Counted from the stretch's first letter, positions 37,528 to 47,732 are shown. The stretch is DNA of 64,000 bases from Acidobacteria bacterium 28-9 (GCA_002050355.1 MWYY01000041.1:1-64000), one strand, 5' to 3'. Notes: generated by a model from the letters alone, not told the origin. Translations and numbers: made by a program.

Positions 37528-37782
37528 TATGCAGTCTCTCCTGAGCTAATTACTCCAGTGAATAATTTTTGAGACGGATTATTAAAATAATCTTCTCTGC
37601 CCGCTAACAGATTGATACCCGTTTTTATTTATTCACCTTTTAACCTACCCTTTCATTCAAGCTAATCTTTTTCCTTTGACTTTTAATCGAACATCGAAAG
37701 TTCGGTTCTTGACCCCTGTGACAACAGATTAAGCAAAACCACGTATTTTGCTACGCACTTTTTGCAGTTTGGACACATACAA

Positions 37783-39096
37783 TTACCTTTTTGGCGTGAT
37801 TTTCCATAACTCTCCATTGGTCTGATCCGTAACTACGTAAAGCGCTCCGTCAGGACCTTGACGCACATCCCGGATTCGCTGCCCTCGGTCTATTAGAAGA
37901 TGTTCTTCACCGACTACACGATTGTCTTTGATAACCAGCCTCACGAGTCTCTGTTCTCGTAAAGCCCCGACAAACAGACTGCCGCGCCAGGCAGGAAAAG
38001 CATTGCCCGTATAGAATTGCGCGCCCGACGGAGCGATCACCGGATCCCAATAATAAACTGGTTGCTCGTAACCTTCCTTCTGTGTGATATTGCCCGGAAT
38101 CGGCTCACCCGAATACTCTTCGCCGTAAGAGATGACCGCCCAGCCGTAATTCTTACCTTTTTCAATCAGATTCAACTCGTCGCCGCCATTGGGACCCATT
38201 TCCACCGCCCATAGTCGTCCGTTCTCGTCGAAAGCCGATGCCTGCACGTTGCGGTGTCCAAGAGTCCATATTTCGGGCATCGCCCCTGATTGTTTAGCAA
38301 AAGGATTATCAGTTGGCACAGAGCCGTCCGGATTGATGCGAATGATTTTGCCCAGATGACTGTTTAACTGCTGCGCCTGCGGGCGAGTTTTCGTTTTGTC
38401 GAAGCGTTCGCCGAGCGTGATGTACAGCAAGTTGTCCGGTCCGAAAGCTAGCCGCGAACCAAAATGTAATCCATTGTTGTAAGTCGGTATAGCTCGGAAA
38501 ATGACGCGAACTTTTTCAAGATTTCTGCGGTTTTCAGTTAAAACTCCACGAGCAACGCTCGTACCGCTCCCGCCTTCGCCCTGTTCTGAAAAGCTCCAGA
38601 AAATGGTACTATCTCGGTCAAAATTCGGACTCAATGCAATGTCTAAAAGTCCACCTTGCCCACGCGCAGTAATCGGAGGCAAACCACCTTGTCCGCTGGC
38701 AGCCGATACTCCTCCCGCACCAACGGGCAGCAACCCCCCAATGGGTTGTCCCACTTCGCCTTTAGCCGAGATGATGCGAAGCTTTCCAGATTTTTCTGTA
38801 ATCAAAAGGTCGCCGTTTGGCAACGGCTCTACTGCCCAAGGTTTGTCCAAGCCTTTCGCTAACACAGTAACGTCAAAAGCCACATTAGATTTGACCGCGC
38901 AACCGCGAGTCTGTCCGGCAAAAGCGGGTTTTTGTTCAGGTACGTTCGCTGTTCTGGTTTCAAGCGGCGTGCAAAGCGAATTTGAAGTGGAAGTTTTACG
39001 AACTTCGCGCGTGCTTTGCGCGCAAGCGGTACTAGCAATCGTTAGTAAAACGGTCAAAACAAACGCAATCTGGTTTTTTATTTTTGGATTTATCAT
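37783..39096 (-). CDS. PQQ-dependent sugar dehydrogenase (soluble aldose/glucose dehydrogenase family), lipoprotein
   Basis: The beta-propeller has the family blocks LLITEKSGKLRII, GQGGLLDIALSPNF, LYITLGERFD, WTLGHRNVQA, EMGPNGGDELN and VRQGPDGALYV. It resembles E. coli YliI and soluble glucose dehydrogenases that need PQQ and calcium. I choose the ATG at 39096 (437 residues) because a GGGGGA-type Shine-Dalgarno precedes it and because it gives a signal peptide with lipobox IASTAC. A longer reading to 39162 adds 22 residues that no signal peptide would have. Gly-rich insertion near 145-165. Confidence 0.88.
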   Translation of the reverse strand: MINPKIKNQIAFVLTVLLTIASTACAQSTREVRKTSTSNSLCTPLETRTANVPEQKPAFAGQTRGCAVKSNVAFDVTVLAKGLDKPWAVEPLPNGDLLITEKSGKLRIISAKGEVGQPIGGLLPVGAGGVSAASGQGGLPPITARGQGGLLDIALSPNFDRDSTIFWSFSEQGEGGSGTSVARGVLTENRRNLEKVRVIFRAIPTYNNGLHFGSRLAFGPDNLLYITLGERFDKTKTRPQAQQLNSHLGKIIRINPDGSVPTDNPFAKQSGAMPEIWTLGHRNVQASAFDENGRLWAVEMGPNGGDELNLIEKGKNYGWAVISYGEEYSGEPIPGNITQKEGYEQPVYYWDPVIAPSGAQFYTGNAFPAWRGSLFVGALREQRLVRLVIKDNRVVGEEHLLIDRGQRIRDVRQGPDGALYVVTDQTNGELWKITPKR

Positions 39097-39248
39097 CCTT
39101 AAAATCCCCCTTAAAATTAAAGTTTCAATTCGTTTGATGCATTCTCCGAATCGATGATGCAAGGATTTTATGAACGAGTATTATAATTGATAGGTATTTT
39201 TATCGCTGAAGTTGTTCTCAAGAACAGAAAAGAGATAATGAAATAATT

Positions 39249-39392
39249 ATGGAAGACAAAAAACTTAAAAAACGACTAAAGAAAATTCCTGATGTAGATA
39301 AAAACGGCGACCCAATTTATAAGATTGATAACGATAAAAATGAATCAGGCAAAGAAAAAGATAAACCAATCAAGAAAAATAATCGAGGTTAG
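39249..39392 (+). CDS. small Lys/Asp-rich protein, unknown
   Basis: A 47-codon reading frame begins MEDKKLKKRLKKIPDVDKNG and ends GKEKDKPIKKNNRG. It is very hydrophilic and has no membrane segment. The Shine-Dalgarno (AAGAGAT) is weak. It precedes the DEDDy exonuclease gene by about 60 bp on the same strand. Short and compositionally biased, so it may be spurious. Confidence 0.4.
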   Translation: MEDKKLKKRLKKIPDVDKNGDPIYKIDNDKNESGKEKDKPIKKNNRG

Positions 39393-39450
39393 GAATTAGA
39401 TACAGACAATAGATAGTTCAATCTTTTGCTTTATCTGGCGGGGAAGAACA

Positions 39451-40422
39451 ATGATGCTCGACTACAGTATTGAACTCATTAACGACCAGGCAAGATTGGA
39501 ACGTCTGGTTAAACGTCTCGCCTCGACACCGGTAATTGCACTTGATATTGAGACTATTAACTGGTGGAATCGCCATCAGGAACGTGTTGCTCTTATTCAA
39601 TTCGCTTTCCAGACGGAGCGGCAGCCAAAAGTTGCAATTATCGATGCACTCGCCAAACTTAATCTCGATATTTTACGATTGCCGTTGGAATTGAATACGA
39701 CAATCAAGGTGATTCACAATGCAGTGTTTGATGCCACGCGCCTTGCCAATCATTTCCAGTTCAGCGTCGCGCCCATCTATGACACGATGGTTGCAGCACG
39801 CCGGAGCGGAGAGCGGCGCTGCTCGCTGCAAGCTCAGGCGGAAATCTATCTTGGTCTCCACATCGACAAAGGTTGTCAGGGCAGCGATTGGAGCAGGCGT
39901 CCGCTTGCTCCGAAGCAAATACATTATGCCGCCCTTGATGCATTTTCGACACTACTTCTCTACGAAAACCAAATCAAACGAAAGTTAAACGGTACATTTC
40001 AATCGAAGAGTAAAATACTCTCGCAACAAGCTACACTTCCTCTGACTGATTTGAGTACTGATTTACCTGAATCAAATGTTTCACAGGTTAGAAAGATTCA
40101 ATGTCCTCAAATTGAGGAAAAAGTTCCTTTGCTTGAAACAATCCTGAATGCTTCGTCACTTGCTTTACTGGGAATCATCACTGAATTGCCAAGCCGTTAC
40201 CACCCAGACCAATTGACAGTTTCAGTAGGAAGCGATCGGGTTGGATTGGCTGGTTGGATTATTGACCGCACTTTAGACTCTGACACAGGTTTGGACGAAG
40301 AGACAGCTAAAGCCGGTATTGCAGTTCTACACGACCAGGGACTCATCAAAGTTACACCGACGCGCAGGCTGGAAGCCACAGGAAAAGGAGCGAATCATTG
40401 GCGTCAATTAAAATCAACTTGA
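39451..40422 (+). CDS. DEDDy 3'-5' exonuclease (RNase D-like) with a C-terminal winged-helix-like region
   Basis: The 323-residue protein carries Exo I VIALDIETINWW (D/E pair, about 29-40), Exo II HNAVFDATRLA (about 90-100) and Exo III HYAALDAFSTLLLYE (about 157-171). No HRDC domain follows; instead a linker and a C-terminal part (about 235-320) with DEETAKAGIAVLHDQGLIKV that looks like a winged helix. RNase D-type tRNA trimming or a DNA role is possible. A separate terminator lies at 40507. Confidence 0.85.
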   Translation: MMLDYSIELINDQARLERLVKRLASTPVIALDIETINWWNRHQERVALIQFAFQTERQPKVAIIDALAKLNLDILRLPLELNTTIKVIHNAVFDATRLANHFQFSVAPIYDTMVAARRSGERRCSLQAQAEIYLGLHIDKGCQGSDWSRRPLAPKQIHYAALDAFSTLLLYENQIKRKLNGTFQSKSKILSQQATLPLTDLSTDLPESNVSQVRKIQCPQIEEKVPLLETILNASSLALLGIITELPSRYHPDQLTVSVGSDRVGLAGWIIDRTLDSDTGLDEETAKAGIAVLHDQGLIKVTPTRRLEATGKGANHWRQLKST

Positions 40423-40506
40423 TTTTCGGGTCTAAGCAAGAATAGATTTAACGCAAAAGCGCACAACCGGTACAGCCCCAAAAGAGGCTTCGGTTTTACG
40501 CAGAGA

Positions 40507-40538
40507 AAAAGCCGCGAGCGTCAAAACTTGCGGCTTTT
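40507..40538 (+). terminator. intrinsic terminator after the exonuclease gene
   Basis: A 12-bp stem (AAAAGCCGCGAG with CTTGCGGCTTTT, one G-T) encloses the loop CGTCAAAA. The terminator at 60786-60817 has the same geometry and nearly the same loop. Palindromic A/T ends make it usable from both sides. Confidence 0.85.
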
Positions 40539-40569
40539 AAGGGTTAAAAGCACATAAGTAGAAGATATT

Positions 40570-40782
40570 TCATAAATAAGATTTAAGTAAAATCTGAATA
40601 CACGCTAGATGAACAAAACCAAGAAAATTACCCAAATGGTATTCATAACGAACAACCAATCGGCGGTAATTTTGCAGCCAGGCAAAGAATCTCTCGACTT
40701 TCCAGCGCCGCTTGTAACGGCGAAGTTTTCTTCCATCTTGAGTCTTCGCCTCCTTCCGATTGCGCTTATGCGGAGCAATCAT
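40570..40782 (-). pseudogene. IS5-type transposase, C-terminal remnant
   Basis: The remaining 70 residues include [33 protein letters not shown] as the block around the DDE glutamate (E in WKVERFF), typical of IS5-family transposases. The N-terminal two-thirds with both catalytic aspartates is missing. TTGGTTAAGAGA next to its truncated end recurs at 48080-48091, which may mark the deleted element's border. Confidence 0.8.
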
Positions 40783-40820
40783 TTCATATACTTAATTGGT
40801 TAAGAGACCGAGCAGTAGTT

Positions 40821-42593
40821 TTACTTGCCTGTTTTCTTCTTCGCCATCCAATCGTTGACATTTTTCTCCAGAACGTCGAGCGGCAGCGCGCCGGACAGCA
40901 GCACAACGTCATGAAATTCGCGAATGTCGAACCGTTCGCCCAAGTCGGCTTTTGATTTAGCACGCAGTTCTTTTATTTTCAGCTCGCCGATTTTATACGC
41001 CAGCGCCTGTCCCGGATCAGCGATATAGCGGTCAATTTCGTTGACAATATCCTGCTCGGTTTTCGCCGCGTTCGCTTTGAAATAATCAATCGCCCGTTGC
41101 CGGTCCCATTTGAAATAGTGAATGCCCGTGTCAACGACCAGCCGCACGGCGCGCCACATTTCGTAAGTCAGTTGACCGAATTTATCATAAGGGTCGTTAT
41201 ACAAACCCATTTCTTCGCCGAGCGATTCGGAATACAAACCCCAACCTTCGATAAATGCTGTGTACCCGCCGAATTTGCGGAAATTTGGCACTTCACCGAG
41301 TTCCTGCTGCAATGCGAGCTGCAAATGATGACCGGGAACCGCTTCGTGCAGGCTCAAAGCCATCATTTCCCATTTTGGGCGAACTTCGGGTTTATACAAA
41401 TTGACGTAATAATACCCAGGACGTGTGCCGTTCGCGCCGGGCTGATTGTAATAAGCCGTCGTCGTATCAGGCGCGATTTTCTCGGGAATCGGAATCACGC
41501 CGTATGGCGTGCGCGGTAAAGTACGAAAGACGCGGACGAGTTCAGGATCAATTCGTCTGGTCAACGCGCGATAGGCATTCAGTAATTCCTCCGAAGAATT
41601 GTAAAAAAATTGTTTGTCGGTTCTGAGGAACTGAAAAAATTCAGCGAGCGTTCCTTTAAATCCGACCTGCGTTTTGATGCGTTCCATCTCGGCGCGAATG
41701 CGCTTCACTTCTGCCAATCCGCGGTCGTGAATTTGCTGCGGCGTCATATTGGTCGTCGTGTTCGACCGCGCCAGAAACGCGTAATAATCCGCGCCGTCCG
41801 GTCGCTGCCAGACGCCGACTGAAGAATATGAAACGGGCAGATATTCTTTGGTGAAATAATCTTTCAGCCGGGCGTATTGCGGAACGACTGATTTATCAAT
41901 CGCCGCTTTCGCCAGATTTTTTAAACGCGTTTGCTCGCTTTCGGAAACGTCTTTCGGAAACTTCTTAAACGGGGCGTAAAACGGATGCCGCTCGCCGCCT
42001 CCGGCAGTCATTTTGTCAATCTGCGGCGGAACTCGTTCCATAATTGCTTTCGGCAGCAGGATTTTCTGTTTTGCGCCCTCGCGCATCAACGATAAAGTCT
42101 GCTCCATCAAAATAGGAAAAGCGTTTATCCGCGCGATCCAGTCTTCGTAATCTTTCACCGAATCAAAACTCATCAATTGAGTGATTTCGTCAATCGTCTG
42201 AATGCCGCCCTGCTGCGTGATCGGCAGGAGGTAGCGTTTGAATTTATGCGCTTCAATCGCTTCTTCATACTCTTTCTGAAATAAATCGTAATTCAGCCGG
42301 TCGGCAACGGAAAGCTCATCGCGATTGATTCGCTTGAGCGCCGCGAGCGTTTCTATGCGCTGCCGGTTGCGGCGCTCAATCGCCGTCAGACTCGAATCAT
42401 TCCAGCGGTCGTTGTAGCGCTTGTCGCCGAGAAACGAAGCGAACGTCGGGCTTTCCTTCAAACCCGCTTCCCATTCGGCGTCGAACAAATCATAAAGCTG
42501 TATGGTCGCTCCGGTTTTATCCTGCGCGGAAACAATCGAGAAAGCTGAAAACAAAACGGCGACCAGAATGAGTAATGACAAGCGATTTAGCAT
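40821..42593 (-). CDS. secreted DUF885 family protein (putative metallopeptidase)
   Basis: The 590-residue protein has a signal peptide (about 1-23, cleaved near VSAQDK). The HEAVPGHHLQ motif near 395-404 is the zinc-binding HExxH-like signature of DUF885 proteins (H-E-A-V-P-G-H), with FIEGWGLYSESLG downstream providing the third ligand. Members are predicted dipeptidase or carboxypeptidase-like. It stands alone, convergent with the IS remnant. Confidence 0.88.
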   Translation of the reverse strand: MLNRLSLLILVAVLFSAFSIVSAQDKTGATIQLYDLFDAEWEAGLKESPTFASFLGDKRYNDRWNDSSLTAIERRNRQRIETLAALKRINRDELSVADRLNYDLFQKEYEEAIEAHKFKRYLLPITQQGGIQTIDEITQLMSFDSVKDYEDWIARINAFPILMEQTLSLMREGAKQKILLPKAIMERVPPQIDKMTAGGGERHPFYAPFKKFPKDVSESEQTRLKNLAKAAIDKSVVPQYARLKDYFTKEYLPVSYSSVGVWQRPDGADYYAFLARSNTTTNMTPQQIHDRGLAEVKRIRAEMERIKTQVGFKGTLAEFFQFLRTDKQFFYNSSEELLNAYRALTRRIDPELVRVFRTLPRTPYGVIPIPEKIAPDTTTAYYNQPGANGTRPGYYYVNLYKPEVRPKWEMMALSLHEAVPGHHLQLALQQELGEVPNFRKFGGYTAFIEGWGLYSESLGEEMGLYNDPYDKFGQLTYEMWRAVRLVVDTGIHYFKWDRQRAIDYFKANAAKTEQDIVNEIDRYIADPGQALAYKIGELKIKELRAKSKADLGERFDIREFHDVVLLSGALPLDVLEKNVNDWMAKKKTGK

Positions 42594-42757
42594 AAATTTC
42601 TTTTATTGAAATATGGCAACTAATTTTGTTAAAAATATATCACTTTTTCGACGTTTAATTGAATCGTTTACGTTTACATTTACGACAAAATCGAATTAAA
42701 TTTGGCGAATGAGTTTCAAATTCAAATCAAATTTTACAAAATTTGAGGAACGACATT

Positions 42758-43128
42758 ATGTTAAAAAAAATAGCATTGAAATTTTCCATTCTGGCGATGA
42801 TTTTCACCTTAACGGCAACTGATTTGACGCGCAGACACGGATTCGTTTTCGGTGCGGCAGCAGCTCGGCGACGGTGACCGGAACGCTGTCGGCGGGCGCG
42901 ACCAAAGGTTTTGTGCTGCGCCCGATGCAGGGACAAGTTTTGACCGGTACGCTCAACTTGACGAACGGCAAAACCGATTTTACGCAGGGCAATATGCACG
43001 ATACGCAGTATTCACAAACGGTCGAAGAAAACGGCGACGTTTATATCAGCGTTGACAACTACGGCAATCGCGCGACGCATTTTACGCTATTATCTCGATT
43101 CAGTAAATTTCAAGAATCCGTTTCATAA
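42758..43128 (+). pseudogene. secreted protein broken by a frameshift
   Basis: An ATG at 42758 with good Shine-Dalgarno (GAGGA) opens a clear signal peptide, MLKKIALKFSILAMIFTLTA, but the frame stops at 42877. The next frame continues AQTRIRFRCGSSSATVTGTL and on through GATKGFVLRPMQGQVLTGTL to a stop at 43126-43128. The two halves fit if one base was gained or lost near 42825. The intact product would be about 120 residues, exported, function unknown. A sequencing error is an alternative. Confidence 0.65.
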
Positions 43129-43241
43129 ATAGCTGTGGAGTAATTTTAAATTAGCCTTGACGTGGCTTCTAAAAGTCACCGGGCTATTTATGAGATGAGT
43201 TCTAAATAACTTCATTAGCAGAACTTTTAAACTTGTAACAT

Positions 43242-43634
43242 ATGCTCAAGCAAAAACCTCATTACGTCATTAGGCGCACCGCTATCGGACTTGGCTTTTT
43301 CACCCTTTATGCAATTCCAAATGATAAAAAGATTATTGAATACATTGGCTTGATTTTAACTAAAGAAGCAGAAGATAAAAAAGGCGGCAAGTATTTAATG
43401 ACAATTGATGACGAGTATCTCATTGATGGAAGTCCGCGAAGTAACACCGCCCGTTATATCAATCACTCATGCCAACCTAATGCCAAAGCATATAATACTG
43501 GTCTGAGAGTGTGGATATGGTCACTTAGGGCTATCAAAGCGGGTGAAGAAATCACAATTGATTAGGGTAAAAATTATTTTGATGATTTCATAAAACTGAT
43601 AGGCTGTAAGTGTGCTAAATGCGTAAAAATCTAA
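43242..43634 (+). pseudogene. SET-domain protein with an amber codon at the conserved tyrosine
   Basis: The frame opens with MLKQKPHYVIRRTAIGLGFF and carries ARYINHSCQPNAKAY (the SET SAM-binding NHSCxPN motif) and GEEITID. TAG follows at 43563-43565, where SET proteins have the catalytic tyrosine of DYG. Reading on in frame gives GKNYFDDFIKLIGCKCAKC, the post-SET zinc cysteines, to a TAA at 43632-43634. A single change TAT/TAC to TAG would explain it. As it stands the product (107 residues) lacks the catalytic tyrosine and post-SET. Confidence 0.8.
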
Positions 43635-43647
43635 TAAGTAACCAACC

Positions 43648-43854
43648 ATGTTGCCAAAAAAAAGACCAATTAACGTCTATCTCAGCTTAGAAATGACCAA
43701 TACCATTGAAGGACTTGTCGCTAGACAATTTAGCCGAAGGGCAACCACGCTCGGACTGATTCTGACCAAGTATGACTTTTATTTCGCCGGTTCGGAACGC
43801 GAGTATAAACGCGTTATCGAACTCAACCCGAACTATGCGACGGCGCACAAATGA
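43648..43854 (+). pseudogene. chimeric short frame ending in a TPR fragment
   Basis: The 68-codon frame joins an unrecognised basic part (MLPKKRPINVYLSLEM) to GSEREYKRVIELNPNYATAHK, a TPR helix pair typical of acidobacterial winged-helix/TPR regulators, which stops abruptly at TGA. It looks like a rearrangement product rather than a gene. Confidence 0.5.
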
Positions 43855-44044
43855 CTAGTTATGTACGGGAGCGAATTCAATAAACACTTAAGGTTAATTG
43901 GCACAGTATAGAGGATTTTCAATTATAAAAGTGTAGCAACTACCTGCGTACATCGATGTGCGGGCTTGATTTTAACTATCGGCAAAGATATTTTATCTAT
44001 ACATCTTTAACTCATCTTTTTCAACTTTATCGGAGGGAAATCAA

Positions 44045-47000
44045 ATGTTCACAAGAGTCTTTGTCAAGACTGCGTTTCTTTTTCTATTGTTCGCCATGCC
44101 TGTTCTCGCGCAAACGAAACTGTTGCGCTTTCCCGATGTCTACAGCGACCGCGTGGCTTTTACTTACGGCAGCGATTTATGGACTGCATCAGCTAACGGC
44201 GGACAGGCTGTGCGTTTGACAGCACATCCCGGAATGGAAGTTTTTGCCAAATACTCACCTGACGGCAGATGGATTGCTTTCACCGGACAATACGATGGCG
44301 ACGAACAAGTTTATGTTATGCCTGCAACCGGCGGCGAGCCGAAACAACTGACTTTTTATCCGGCAAAAGGACCGCTGACACCACGTTGGGGTTATGACAA
44401 TCACGTTATGGGTTGGACAAACGATGGGAAATCAATTGTTTTCCGCTCGCAGCGTGATAGTTGGTCGCTACCGCAGAGCAAGCTTTACACAATTCCCGTA
44501 ATGGGCGGCGCGGTGATTCCGCTTCCAATGCCCGAAGCCGGTTCAGGAGATTTTTCAGCCGACGGGACGAAAATGGTTTACTCGCCTAGAACCCGCGATT
44601 TTCGCACGGAAAAACGCTACGGCGGCGGACAGGCAAACACACTTTACATTTACGATTTGATTACTGCTGATGCCAAGAAAATTTCCGAAGGCGTGCGCGC
44701 TTCGCGGGACGCGATGTGGATTGGCGAGAAAATTTATTACAACTCTGACCGCGACGGAAAATTTAATCTTTACGCTTATGACGTTTCGAGCGCAAAAACC
44801 TCTCAGGTTACAAGTTTCAAAGATTGGGATGTTCGCTGGGCATCATCGGACGACACCAGCCGCATCATTTACGAGCGCAACGGCGAACTGGAAATACTCG
44901 ATACCAAATCAAACAAACCGACAAAGCTGAACATCACCGTTCCCGATGACGGAGTCCACAAACGCGCCCGCACAATAAATGCCGCCCAATATATTCAAAA
45001 TGTTGCGCTTTCACCAAAAGGCGAGCGTGTTTTATTCGGCGCACGCGGTGACATTTTTTCGGCTCCGGCTGAAAAAGGCGGAACGAGAAATATAACTCAT
45101 TCGTCAACCGCCCACGACAAATTTCCGCGCTGGTCGCCAGACGGTTCGCGTGTTGCGTTTATCTCGGACAGAAGCGGCGAAGAAGAAATCTGGGTTTCCG
45201 CGCAAGACGGTCTGACCGCGCCGCAGCAATTAACGAGCGGCGGAACTGCGATGCGTTACGCACCCGAATGGAGCGGCGACGGCAAAAAAATCGCCTTCTC
45301 GGACAAGGACGGCAAAGTTTATATTTTGACCGTCACAGACAAAAAACTGACTCAAATCGCCGACGCTCCGCGCGGTCAAGTTCAGGATTACGAATGGTCG
45401 CCGAAAGGTAATTATCTGACTTTCAGCTATCCGGGCGCAAACGGTTTTTCGTCCGTCTATGTTTATGACACAACGGCTAACAAACTCAATCGCGTAACCG
45501 ACCCGATGTTTAATGCCTTCAATCCGGCTTTCGACCCGTCGGGCGATTATCTGTATTTTTTGAGCGACCGCGAATTTGCGCCGCAAATTTCGAGCATCGA
45601 GTTTAACTACGCTTTGAACCGCGAAACGATGATTTACGCGGCGGCTTTGCGAAAGGATGTGAAAAATCCGTTTCTACCGGAATCAGACGAAGTTGCCATC
45701 ACGCCTGAACCGAAACCGCAAGGTGATGACACAAAATTAAAACCCGAAGATGAGTTGAAGCCGAAACCGCAGGACGAGAAACAACCACAGCCGACGACCT
45801 CGCCTTCGCCGTCAACCGCGCCGACACCGGCAAGCGCGGCAACACCCGACCCGACGCGCAAAAATGTGCCTTCGCCAAAACCCGAAACAATTGATTTCGA
45901 CGGGATCGCAGCCAGAGCGACGCGCGTTCCGCTGCCGCCGGAAAATTACGGCGGCTTGACTGCCAAAACCGGACATTTGATTTATTTTGTCGGTGCGCCG
46001 TTTTATTACGGACGCGCCTCAGACCGCCAACCATCGGTGCGAATATTTTCAATCAAAGACCGCAAGGAAACAGTTTTGTCGGAAAACGTCAATTCCTATT
46101 CGCTTTCCGGCGACGGTTCAAAACTAATTTACGGTCAGGGGGGCGGGTATTTTTTGATGGACGCGACACCGCTAGGCGTTAATTCAAAAAAACCCGTTTC
46201 GACCGGCGGACTCGTCGCTGAAATCAACCCGACCGACGAATGGAATCAAATTTTCAATGAAGTCTGGCGGCGTTACCGCGATTGGTTTTACGTGCCGAAT
46301 ATGCACGGTTACGATTGGGCGAAACTGCGCGAGGAATATAAGGCGTGGCTGCCATACGTCGCTCATCGCTCTGACTTAAACTATGTCATCGGCGAAATGA
46401 TTGCTGAATTGACCGTCCAGCACGCATACATCGAAGGCGGCGATTTTAACACACCGGCTCGCCCGCGCGTCGCGCTGCCGGGCGCGCGTTTTGAAATTGA
46501 CCGAAACGCCAATCGCTATCGCATCTCGAAAATATACGAAGGGCAAAACGAAGAAGATATTTACCGCTCGCCTTTGACCGAAGTCGGCGTGAACGTCAAA
46601 ACAGGCGATTACGTTTTGCAAATAAACGGCGAAGACGTAACCGCCGAAAAGGACATTTATCAACATCTGCGCAATCGCGCCGACGCGCCGGTTATTATGG
46701 TGGTCAACAGCACGCCAAATTTACAAGGCGCGAGAACGGTTTCGTATCGCCCGATTACCGACGAAGGCAATCTTGTTTATCTCGATTGGATTACGGCAAA
46801 TCGCCGCCGCGTCGAACAAATGACGGGCGGGCGCGTCGGCTACATTCACGTTCCCGATATGGGCGCGAATGGGATCCGCGAGTTTATCAAATATTTTTAC
46901 CCGCAACTTGATAAGGAAGGTTTGGTGGTTGACGTTCGCGCCAACGGCGGCGGCAATATTTCGAGAATGTTGATTGAACGACTGCGCCGCAAGGTTTTGG

Positions 47001-47434
47001 CGGTTAATTATTCGCGCACCAGCGATTTGGCGAACACTTATCCCGACGGCGTGTTTTTCGGTCCGATGGCGGCAATCCTGAATGAAAATTCATCTTCGGA
47101 CGGCGACATTTTTCCTTATATGTTCCGCGAAGCTGGTTTGGGACCGCTCATCGGCAAACGCTCCTGGGGCGGTGTTGTCGGCATCTCGAATCGCGGCGGA
47201 TTGATTGACGGCGGCGGCGTAAGCGTTCCCGAATCCGCGCTGGTCAACACCAAAGGCGAATATATTATCGAAGGCTACGGCGTTGACCCGGACATCGAAG
47301 TCGAAAACGACCCGAAATCGGTTATCGCCGGACGAGACGCGCAACTTGAACGTGCCGTCGGGGAAGTAATGAAGAAATTAACGAATCCGGTTAAACTTCC
47401 CGCCCGTCCTGCCGCTCCGGTGAGAACAAATTAA
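44045..47434 (+). CDS. secreted tricorn-like S41 protease
   Basis: The 1,129-residue protein has a signal peptide (about 1-20), a seven-bladed PD40 propeller and a second propeller (about 25-540; FAKYSPDGRWIAF, FPRWSPDGSRVAFISDRSG), a Pro/Lys-rich linker (about 555-610), the tricorn C1 region, a PDZ domain (about 815-900, YVLQINGEDVTAEKDIY) and the S41 core with catalytic serine in ILNENSSSDGDIFPY and GKRSWGGVVGIS. Unlike archaeal cytosolic tricorn, it is exported and probably degrades peptides in the periplasm. It has a GGAGGG Shine-Dalgarno. Confidence 0.93.
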   Translation: MFTRVFVKTAFLFLLFAMPVLAQTKLLRFPDVYSDRVAFTYGSDLWTASANGGQAVRLTAHPGMEVFAKYSPDGRWIAFTGQYDGDEQVYVMPATGGEPKQLTFYPAKGPLTPRWGYDNHVMGWTNDGKSIVFRSQRDSWSLPQSKLYTIPVMGGAVIPLPMPEAGSGDFSADGTKMVYSPRTRDFRTEKRYGGGQANTLYIYDLITADAKKISEGVRASRDAMWIGEKIYYNSDRDGKFNLYAYDVSSAKTSQVTSFKDWDVRWASSDDTSRIIYERNGELEILDTKSNKPTKLNITVPDDGVHKRARTINAAQYIQNVALSPKGERVLFGARGDIFSAPAEKGGTRNITHSSTAHDKFPRWSPDGSRVAFISDRSGEEEIWVSAQDGLTAPQQLTSGGTAMRYAPEWSGDGKKIAFSDKDGKVYILTVTDKKLTQIADAPRGQVQDYEWSPKGNYLTFSYPGANGFSSVYVYDTTANKLNRVTDPMFNAFNPAFDPSGDYLYFLSDREFAPQISSIEFNYALNRETMIYAAALRKDVKNPFLPESDEVAITPEPKPQGDDTKLKPEDELKPKPQDEKQPQPTTSPSPSTAPTPASAATPDPTRKNVPSPKPETIDFDGIAARATRVPLPPENYGGLTAKTGHLIYFVGAPFYYGRASDRQPSVRIFSIKDRKETVLSENVNSYSLSGDGSKLIYGQGGGYFLMDATPLGVNSKKPVSTGGLVAEINPTDEWNQIFNEVWRRYRDWFYVPNMHGYDWAKLREEYKAWLPYVAHRSDLNYVIGEMIAELTVQHAYIEGGDFNTPARPRVALPGARFEIDRNANRYRISKIYEGQNEEDIYRSPLTEVGVNVKTGDYVLQINGEDVTAEKDIYQHLRNRADAPVIMVVNSTPNLQGARTVSYRPITDEGNLVYLDWITANRRRVEQMTGGRVGYIHVPDMGANGIREFIKYFYPQLDKEGLVVDVRANGGGNISRMLIERLRRKVLAVNYSRTSDLANTYPDGVFFGPMAAILNENSSSDGDIFPYMFREAGLGPLIGKRSWGGVVGISNRGGLIDGGGVSVPESALVNTKGEYIIEGYGVDPDIEVENDPKSVIAGRDAQLERAVGEVMKKLTNPVKLPARPAAPVRTN

Positions 47435-47552
47435 CGTAAAACTTTGAAGGACGAATTCTCAAATCGTCCTTCATTTCACAACCCTAAATTTCAAAAGACG
47501 CTCTAAATTTTGATATTAACCGCAACGTCGAATAAGTCGTTCGATGAAAGGT

Positions 47553-47732
47553 TTATTTAATCCTCTTTCCTTGAATCTTCCGATTATTTTGGTTAAGAAT
47601 CAATGCAGTCACTACGTCTTTATCGTCTTTCACGAAACTAACCTGCGCATTAACTTCTTTCACAAGAAATTGCGTGTCTGACTCGGGGAGAAGTTCAATT
47701 TTAGGCTGACCGGTTGCCTTTACCGCGTTAAA
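47553..47732 (-). pseudogene. C-terminal remnant resembling DUF3471
   Basis: The minus-strand frame reads VKATGQPKIELLPESDTQFL and VNAQVSFVKDDKDVVTALIL ending QNNRKIQGKRIK, the pattern of the DUF3471 C-terminal domain that follows serine beta-lactamase-like hydrolases. The upstream part of the frame (to 47792) is unrelated, so the hydrolase domain was deleted. Confidence 0.6.

Noticed and set aside
43242-43634. Stop codon readthrough or recoding in the SET gene
   Set aside because: No selenocysteine or pyrrolysine-type element is seen and the surrounding region is full of broken genes, so a nonsense mutation or sequencing error is simpler.
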